From positions 1 through 49,930 of the forward strand of contig NZ_BLJG01000072.1 of assembly GCF_009932375.1 (NCBI RefSeq): a stretch of DNA of 49,930 bases. Reading direction: 5' to 3'. A program made the translations under genes and the position numbers. The notes under the pieces were generated by a model. The model did not search any database. It saw only the letters and a list, made by a program, of their open reading frames with translations, and was not told the DNA's origin. How positions within the stretch are numbered: the first letter of the stretch is position 1; each line of letters starts with the position of its first letter. Shown one piece after another: positions 44,653 through 49,930 of the stretch. Source of the stretch: Pseudomonas juntendi. GTDB taxonomy: Bacteria > Pseudomonadota > Gammaproteobacteria > Pseudomonadales > Pseudomonadaceae.

Positions 44653-44653
44653 C

Positions 44654-44761
44654 GACTTCAAGACCTCCCTACGTGCACAGGGAGCAGAATCCAAGGTGCG
44701 GGACTACACGAACGAGGCATTCACACGCTTGGCGGAGCGCATCAAGCAGCTTACCGGTTGA
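44654..44761 (+). pseudogene. 3' remnant of an unidentified gene abutting the transposon end
   Basis: 35 open codons (DFKTSLRAQGAESKVRDYTN ... ) ending at TGA 44759-44761 begin right at the Tn3-type right end, without a start codon. It reads like the C-terminus of a real protein (NEAFTRLAERIKQLTG). The family is not recognised. Confidence 0.4.
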
Positions 44762-45066
44762 TTAGGGGCTTTGGAGAGGATGTTCAGTCGCAGCTAATCT
44801 GAGCCAGAGGGCTCCGTCAGTCGCAGATAATCTGAGCCGAAAATCGCGTTGATTGCGAGCGCGGCTATTTTCGATTGCAAGCCGTTACAACTACAGTCTG
44901 AGCAGGTCAAGGTAATGGCGAAAAGCTATGATCCAAATCGAGATTGTTGAGCGGGCGGCGAAAGAACGCCATGCGCTCGTTTCCGTACTTGGGCATGACT
45001 GAAGCATAAGGCCCGCTGAGTAGCGTCGCGGTGTAGCAGTGCTATCGTTTAATTTCTGCAGCCGAT
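44762..45066. other. Non-coding region with paired 21-bp repeats
   Basis: No gene is supported. It holds the two 21-base direct repeats at 44785-44838, listed next, and otherwise unassigned DNA before the small gene at 45067. Confidence 0.4.
44785..44838. repeat. Two 21-bp direct repeats, possible IS21-type end
   Basis: CAGTCGCAGCTAATCTGAGCC (44785-44805, one base over a 20-base limit when fully spelled, so note only CAGTCGCAG and TAATCTGAGCC as cores) and the copy at 44818-44838 differ at one base. IS21-family termini carry such multiple repeats. No istA or istB gene is present. Confidence 0.4.
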
Positions 45067-45312
45067 ATGGAAGTCATTGAAGTGGCTACTCGCGTTCAAG
45101 AAATAGATTGCTTTGAAGCAGTAGACAAATCTGGGTGTCGATACACGATCACTGAGTCGGCGAGTCAAACGTCATTGGATGCCATGAATGGCATGACGCA
45201 ATGGGTCAGCCAATCAACCTACTTCAGAGCGCTGGGCTTTGGTCCGGTCGGCCAAATTAGTGATTCGGAATTTGAAATTTTTCTCGTTGGGGTCAAGGTA
45301 ATACGAGTTTGA
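45067..45312 (+). CDS. Small hypothetical protein
   Basis: An 81-residue open frame from ATG 45067 with a balanced composition (VIEVATRVQEIDCFEAVDKS, SEFEIFLVGVKVIRV). It looks like a beta-rich small domain. No clear ribosome site is seen, and no family is recognised. Possible real gene of the mobile region. Confidence 0.4.
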   Translation: MEVIEVATRVQEIDCFEAVDKSGCRYTITESASQTSLDAMNGMTQWVSQSTYFRALGFGPVGQISDSEFEIFLVGVKVIRV

Positions 45313-45460
45313 TCGAGCAGGCCGAAGGCGAAATCGGGGTTTTAGGGAGCAATGGAACTCCATGTTGGACCATAGCGCAGAGGACGTGCTCGGCCTGACG
45401 AAGTGAGCCTGTCCCGTGGCTTTGCGCTGGCCTTATCGTCAGCCCAACCTGGAGCAAATG

Positions 45461-46231
45461 ATGTCCTTGTTACATGCCCTTGGCCTTCGCCTGGCCGCCC
45501 ACCTGACGCGGCCGCGCCCAGGCCACAGCCAGCTGCCGGCTTTCCCGCCGGAACACCTCGCCGCCACCCTGCGTGTGGGCGACGTGCTACTGGTAGAGGG
45601 CACCAGCCGCCTCTCCAGCGCGATCAAGTACCTGACCCAGTCCACCTGGTCGCACGCAGCACTCTACGTCGGCGACCGCCTGGCTCCTATGCCCGGCGCT
45701 AGCGAGCCGGTGCGCGCGCTGATCGAAGCCGATGTAGTGGCTGGCGTGCACCTAGTGCCGCTGGCGGACTTCCTGGACCAGCACACTCGCATCTGCCGCC
45801 CGGTCGGGCTGGATGAGACCGACCTCGCGGCGTTGCTGGATTTCGTGCGCGTGCGGCTTGGACAGGGCTACGATCTGCGCAACCTGTTCGATCTTGCCCG
45901 CTACCTGATAAGGCCACCACTACCTGGGCGACTGAAGCGGCGGATGATCGCGTTTGGCAGTGGCTCTCCCACCCGTGCGATCTGTTCGACGCTGCTGGCA
46001 CAGGCTTTCGAGTCAATCCACTACCCCATCCTGCCGGAGATCGACAGCAGCGATCCCCTGCATCCGGCGGTAGAACAGGCGCGTCGCGAGCTGTTACACA
46101 TCCGCAACTACAGCCTGTTCGTGCCACGCGACTTCGACGTCTCGCCATACTTTCGCATCGTAAAGCCGAAGTTGCAGCAGTCTTTCGACTTCCATCGCCT
46201 AAAGTGGGCTGAGGCCGGTAGCAACCTCTAA
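45461..46231 (+). CDS. YiiX-type permuted NlpC/P60 cysteine hydrolase
   Basis: A 256-residue protein; ATG 45461 (MSLLHALG) follows GGAGCAA. The family is the circularly permuted NlpC/P60 (YiiX/YebB-like) group, in which the catalytic His comes first and Cys last. Here His is in STWSHAALYVG, and Cys in GSGSPTRAICSTLLAQAF near the end. Such enzymes are thought to act on lipids or peptidoglycan amides. Other features are VGDVLLVEGTSRLSSAIKYL and PEIDSSDPLHPAV. It is GC-rich and looks intact. Downstream TA remnants follow. Confidence 0.8.
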   Translation: MSLLHALGLRLAAHLTRPRPGHSQLPAFPPEHLAATLRVGDVLLVEGTSRLSSAIKYLTQSTWSHAALYVGDRLAPMPGASEPVRALIEADVVAGVHLVPLADFLDQHTRICRPVGLDETDLAALLDFVRVRLGQGYDLRNLFDLARYLIRPPLPGRLKRRMIAFGSGSPTRAICSTLLAQAFESIHYPILPEIDSSDPLHPAVEQARRELLHIRNYSLFVPRDFDVSPYFRIVKPKLQQSFDFHRLKWAEAGSNL

Positions 46232-46246
46232 CTATGGAGTTTGGTC

Positions 46247-46460
46247 ATGGTTGTTATTCGACTGCCTTCGGAGCTGGAAAACCTTGCCAAAGCCACCGGC
46301 AGAACCAAAACCTTTTATGCCCGGGAAGCCATCGTGGCGCACCTGGATGATCTGGAAGACCTGTATCTAGAGGAACAGCGCCTGCTGGGTAACCCGGGAG
46401 GGGCGCTCGGAGTCGGTACCCTTAGAGGATGTGATGAAGCGTTATGGCTTGGCGGATTGA
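46247..46460 (+). pseudogene. RelB/RHH-type antitoxin with frameshift
   Basis: ATG 46247 has TATGGAGTTTGGTC upstream. The first ~50 residues are a ribbon-helix-helix antitoxin ([20 protein letters not shown], then [19 protein letters not shown]). The frame then goes wrong at about 46395; the expected ending [17 protein letters not shown] with TGA at 46458-46460 is in another frame. A one-base change broke the gene. Confidence 0.75.
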
Positions 46461-46497
46461 GTTTGATCACACTGCAGAGCGCGGGCTCTATCGGTAA
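46444..46497 (+). pseudogene. RelE-type toxin, truncated to 17 codons
   Basis: Starting at ATG 46444 inside the antitoxin's end, the frame gives [17 protein letters not shown] and stops at TAA 46495-46497. MAWRIE..TA... is the typical RelE start; the remaining ~70 residues are missing or scrambled. Confidence 0.7.
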
Positions 46498-46799
46498 TCG
46501 GACCGAGTGCGGCCTATCAGGCTGTGCATCGCTCAACGCTCTATCGAGCGCTGGATAAATTGACGGCCGGGCGTGCGAGGATAGGTCGATGTCTACGCCC
46601 ATCCATCAATAAAGCCTAGAGTGGTTTACGCTAAAAACTTTATAGATCATCCGCTTGCGACGAAAATGTCCTAATTTTCCTTTGTCTCGGCATGCCCCCC
46701 ACTACGCTCTGTCGCGGGCGAATCTCCTGCTCCAGGAGTGTGACCAAACGACTTTAAATAGTCACGGCCGTGTCGCTGACTGGGAATAGCGACACAATT
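46498..46799. other. Non-coding debris
   Basis: No gene is recognised between the truncated toxin and the recombinase remnant; the DNA has no long open frame with coding character. Confidence 0.4.
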
Positions 46800-47045
46800 G
46801 CCGCCCTTGCTGTGTGGGTGCGCAGATGCGGGACGTCCTCAATGCGGAGCTGGGTGGTTTCCTCATGGCACAAGCCGTGATTGAGCAGAACCGCCAGAAT
46901 CGGCTGATGGAGTCAGCCTTTCGGAGAGCACTCATCCAATGCTTCCAACAGCGCTTTGGCTTGATGGTTGCCCAGGGCCGCGCACGGCGTCGTTTTCCAG
47001 CAGGTCATCGAATAGCTTGGCTAACACTGCGAGTTCTCTGCGGAG
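46800..47045 (-). pseudogene. Tyrosine recombinase remnant
   Basis: On the minus strand, RRELAVLAKLFDDLLENDAV and RGPG, then in another frame LGNHQAKALLEALDECSPKG, then HQPILAVLLNHGLCHEE and LRIEDVPHLRTH match a Xer/phage-type integrase core around its first catalytic Arg box (normally ILAVLLYHGLRREE). Internal deletion and frameshifts are present, and the Arg is Cys here, so it is dead. Confidence 0.75.
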
Positions 47046-47065
47046 GGTTGTCTTGGAATTTATAC

Positions 47066-48283
47066 CTACTCAGAAAAAGTCAGACCGGCGGAGGTCGATA
47101 GACCCGTCCAGAGTAAATCGAGCTGACTAAAGCTCCACTTCGCTGGACTCTCTCGGCTAATGATTTTTTCACGCCCTACTAATTTGGCGAGGTCAATGAT
47201 TTCATGAGGAACGGGTAGATTAGAATGCGTTGAGAAAAATACCTTGACCTGTGGTGTCAACAGCGATTTTTCATGCTGCTCCATCACGACGCCCAGCAGC
47301 CCACTTTCCAGTCGAACCAGAGCCCCCACCGGGTAGATACCGATTGTTCTAATGAAGGCGTGCAATATTTCAGTATCGAAGTGGCCTTGCCACGTCGCCA
47401 TCTGATGGATGGCCTCGGCGGGATCCCAACCGGGTTTGTAAGGGCGTGTCGATGTCAACGCATCGAACACATCGCACACCGCTCCCATGCGCGAAAATAG
47501 GCTGATTTGCTCGCTGGCAAGTCGATGGGGGTAGCCACTGCCATCGTATTTTTCGTGGTGGTGAAGGCATACATCCAGCACCAAATCACTGACGTACTCA
47601 TTGTCGGTCAGGATGTTGATTGCAGCTTTCGGATGCTTGCGTATAACGTCAAACTCTTCGTCAGTGAGTTTTCCAGGCTTGTCGAGAATTGCTTCTGGGA
47701 TCGCGATTTTACCGATGTCGTGCAACAGCCCTGCGATGCCTGCCTCAAGTACTAAATCTTGACTCAGTTTCAGCTCGTGAGCGAGGGCGATCATGAGCGC
47801 GCTGACCGCCACCGAGTGCATGTACGTGTAGTCGTTGGCGGTTTTCAGGCGAGCCAGGCTGATCAGGGCACTGGGGTGACGCAACACGGAATCAGAGAAC
47901 TCCGCAACCAGTTCGCCAACACGCGCCAGTTTTAACGGCTGGCCCATACGCGCCGTGCGGAACATCGCGACCACGGCCATTTTGGCCTCCGCACAGAGCT
48001 TTTGGGCTTGAGGCAACTCAGCCGCTAACGTCGTCAAGTCTCGCGCCGCCGTACCCCCTACGGTCGAAAGATGTGGCGCTTCAAGTCGCCCGAACGCGAC
48101 ATCTATCCCCTTGCCGACATCAATCCACACCTCATGAGCAGCCGAGTCTTTGATGCGTCTCAGATCATAGGAGGTCTGGATCAGGAATCGTCCTTTCCAA
48201 AAAGTTGGATCCATTCCTGAGTCGCTGAAATCATGGACATACATGCCGAGGCAAAGCTCACTAGCAGGAATAAGCTTAATCAT
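47066..48283 (-). CDS. DUF3391-HD-GYP c-di-GMP phosphodiesterase (intact)
   Basis: A 405-residue protein. DUF3391 (about 1-120) begins IKLIPASELCLGMYVHDFSD. The HD-GYP domain (about 145-330) has LLHDIGKIAIPEAIL and CLHHHEKYDGSGYPHRLASE, the full metal-binding and GYP signature. The C-terminus is conserved (VKVFFSTHSN ... KWSFSQLDLLWTG). There is no REC domain, so activation is by an unknown signal, possibly via DUF3391. It is about 30 to 40% similar by eye to the broken copy at 36325. No strong ribosome site is seen before ATG 48283. Confidence 0.9.
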   Translation of the reverse strand: MIKLIPASELCLGMYVHDFSDSGMDPTFWKGRFLIQTSYDLRRIKDSAAHEVWIDVGKGIDVAFGRLEAPHLSTVGGTAARDLTTLAAELPQAQKLCAEAKMAVVAMFRTARMGQPLKLARVGELVAEFSDSVLRHPSALISLARLKTANDYTYMHSVAVSALMIALAHELKLSQDLVLEAGIAGLLHDIGKIAIPEAILDKPGKLTDEEFDVIRKHPKAAINILTDNEYVSDLVLDVCLHHHEKYDGSGYPHRLASEQISLFSRMGAVCDVFDALTSTRPYKPGWDPAEAIHQMATWQGHFDTEILHAFIRTIGIYPVGALVRLESGLLGVVMEQHEKSLLTPQVKVFFSTHSNLPVPHEIIDLAKLVGREKIISRESPAKWSFSQLDLLWTGLSTSAGLTFSE

Positions 48284-48525
48284 TAATAGATAATATCCAT
48301 ATATAGATAGCGGCTATTTGCCCGAAAACGATCACCCTCGTGAACCTGGCTCATTGATATCATTTTTCGAGTCGGTGCGCACCAGCATGGTGACCATGCG
48401 ACGGGTTCACCGTCTGCAAAACCCACTTGTGGTGAGCGAAGCTTGAGTGTGGCTGGCAGAGGATCGATTGATGATCAGACCTATCGAAAGGTCGGTCACG
48501 AGCAAGGGTTCCCAGCGCAATTGGG

Positions 48526-49650
48526 CTAAGCCAACCCCGCCAGTCTCTTTAGCCGCTCAATCGTCGAGAGCTCTTCTCCTTGAAGTTCTGCAGCTGCCAG
48601 GCGCATCACCACCTGCTCGCGCCGTACCTGTGCCGGTGGCAATACATAAACTGCGCCGATCAATTCGCGCAGAGGCATGGGCAAGCCCCAATGGGCTTTT
48701 AGGCTAATGGCAAAAGGGCCGCTGAATTCGGCAATACCCTGCATTATCTGGTTATCATCAATGATATAGCCGCTATTTTCCCAGATTTGAGTGAGGTGGA
48801 GCACACAGAGCTCGCCCATCCGATGGAGCAGCGCTGCGGTGTGCAGAGGGGCTGGATCTATGCGGCACTGCCTCGATAAGGCTAGCGTTCGATCACTGAG
48901 GCGTTCGATTTCGTCCAACTGACTTTGGATTTTCAGTTGAAGTAGGGGGCTTGCCTGTTCGGTGTACTGTCGCAAGGCCATCCCCATGGCCAAATTAAGG
49001 CAAGTCTGCACGCCAAGCTTGCGTAGAGCTTCTATGTGGTTGAGGCAGGGCCGGCCACCATTGTTATAGGCACTACTGTTGGCGACGGCAATCAATTTGG
49101 CGCATAGGGCAGGGTCATGTCGCCAGGACTCCGCGAGTTCACGCAGATCTTGCTCCTCTCCTTTGAGACAGCTCAACAACTGCTCCCTTACATTGCCGAT
49201 CAACGGCATGTCGAGTTCACCGGCATCTTTCCCGGCAAGGTACGCGATCAAGTCCTCCCCCAAGAGCGGGCTGTTGGTGGCTGCGTCAGGCTGTGGAATC
49301 AACTTCGCAAGGTACTCGATGACACGCGGGACTTGAAACGGCTTGGTGATGAAGGCGTTAACACCCAGAGTGCGAACCGCTAGGACACTAGCCCGATCCG
49401 AATGACCGGTAACGATGACCACAGGCGTGCGGCGATCCTCCCGGCGGATATTTTTCAGCAGATTGATGCCGGTGGCATCGGATAGATTCCATTCGGTCAA
49501 GACCAATTGGTAGGGAGCAAGCTGCCAGGCCTCAATCGCATTCTGGACTCGGGTGAACCGATCGACCTGGACGCCGGGACGAATACTCAGCACGATCTGT
49601 TTGAGTAGGTCTGCACACCAAGCGTCATTTTCCAGAATCATTACTCGCAT
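48526..49650 (-). CDS. REC-HDOD signalling protein with Glu at the phospho-acceptor site
   Basis: A 374-residue protein; ATG 49650 has AAGGAACGCC upstream, better than 49695. The receiver domain (about 1-120) begins RVMILENDAWCADLL, with conserved Thr in VVIVTGHSD and Lys in FITKPF. The phospho-acceptor position is Glu: QLVLTEWNLSDATG instead of the usual TDWN. The HDOD domain (about 150-340) has DPALCAKLIAVANSSAYNNG, then EALRKLGVQTCLNLAMGMAL and LHTAALLHRMGELCVLHL. HDOD proteins regulate c-di-GMP, motility and T3SS systems. Possibly always on, as Glu can mimic phospho-Asp. Confidence 0.88.
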   Translation of the reverse strand: MRVMILENDAWCADLLKQIVLSIRPGVQVDRFTRVQNAIEAWQLAPYQLVLTEWNLSDATGINLLKNIRREDRRTPVVIVTGHSDRASVLAVRTLGVNAFITKPFQVPRVIEYLAKLIPQPDAATNSPLLGEDLIAYLAGKDAGELDMPLIGNVREQLLSCLKGEEQDLRELAESWRHDPALCAKLIAVANSSAYNNGGRPCLNHIEALRKLGVQTCLNLAMGMALRQYTEQASPLLQLKIQSQLDEIERLSDRTLALSRQCRIDPAPLHTAALLHRMGELCVLHLTQIWENSGYIIDDNQIMQGIAEFSGPFAISLKAHWGLPMPLRELIGAVYVLPPAQVRREQVVMRLAAAELQGEELSTIERLKRLAGLA

Positions 49651-49879
49651 GGCGTTCCTTAGCTGCGATGTGCGTTGGCTTTGACTACTCATCAAGGCGC
49701 GGCGGCATTGAGGTGGTCATCCTGTATGAAAATACTACGTCAGATCGAATGCAAATGACGGCGAATGGATACTACAAGTGAGTAGTCAAGTAAGGCGCCA
49801 TTTGGCTGCAATCCCGCGAAAAAGGGCGGCGGCAAAAACTGAGTGCAACACCTGACCTTTCCGGTACGGTGCTGCCCCT

Positions 49880-49930
49880 ATGTCTTATACCGAACTCAGC
49901 GTTGAAGAGCGCCCGCCGCGTCAGGATAGT
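49880..49930 (+). CDS. IS30-family transposase, N-terminal start (partial, beyond window)
   Basis: ATG 49880 starts MSYTELSVEER, the usual opening of IS30-family transposases; the following residues (PPRQDS) do not fit, and the last bases CGTCAGGATAG match the body of the Tn3-type end repeats. Either the gene is intact further on or it is interrupted right here. Confidence 0.5.
   Translation, partial: MSYTELSVEERPPRQDS

Noticed and set aside
38894..44653. One simple Tn3 transposon from 38894 to 44653
   Set aside because: No transposase, the flanking 5 bases do not match as target duplication, and internal IRs of another type (41276, 43904) are present; a mosaic is more likely.

Overview
The window looks like a chromosome segment of a Pseudomonas putida-group bacterium. 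The evidence is high GC, Pseudomonas-type REP palindromes, and the left-hand order MFS transporter / MifSR-type two-component system / BglX / TPM protein / methyltransferase, which I recognise from P. putida. The species is inferred from gene content only.

Layout. (1) 1-16.4 kb is core genome: an AraC regulator (cut by the window edge), a monooxygenase-like protein, a flavin reductase, a secreted 13-residue-repeat protein, a probable alpha-ketoglutarate transporter with its sigma54 promoter and the MifR/MifS pair, periplasmic beta-glucosidase BglX, a TPM membrane protein, a class I methyltransferase, an unusual HicA-like/HTH pair behind a perfect 20-bp palindrome, a SIR2-like DUF4917 protein and a SulP anion transporter. 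(2) 16.4-18.8 kb is a seam holding a LysR fragment without its DNA-binding domain, an XRE protein and a LysR regulator. (3) 18.99-30.86 kb is a six-gene, tightly spaced, co-directional operon: BrxR/CapW-type WYL regulator, SNF2 helicase, DUF262/HNH nuclease (GmrSD/SspE-like), DUF4391 protein, type III methyltransferase (Mod) and type III restriction subunit (Res), followed by an orphan, shortened TerY-like vWA protein. This is the strongest candidate for an undescribed defence system: a type III R-M pair with a helicase, a modification-dependent-type nuclease and an uncharacterised subunit under one WYL regulator. (4) 31.6-49.9 kb is a mosaic of mobile-element debris: an IS110/IS1111 element, several Tn3-family terminal repeats without a transposase, a serine resolvase, fragments of IS481-like, IS1182 and IS30 transposases and of a tyrosine recombinase, and three toxin-antitoxin modules in varying decay. 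Its cargo is notably uniform: hemerythrin-like protein, Aer PAS fragment, two DUF3391-HD-GYP phosphodiesterases (one broken by an inverted duplication plus minisatellite), a BdlA-like PAS-PAS-MCP, an MHYT-GGDEF-EAL protein and a REC-HDOD protein whose phospho-acceptor Asp is Glu. That is a horizontally assembled redox/c-di-GMP/biofilm-dispersal signalling cluster.

How the genes may work together. The left part imports and senses C5-dicarboxylates through MifSR and RpoN. The middle part is probably antiphage. The right part probably changes c-di-GMP and taxis in response to oxygen, NO or redox state, and appears to have been built by successive Tn3-like insertions. No rRNA, tRNA or CRISPR array was seen.
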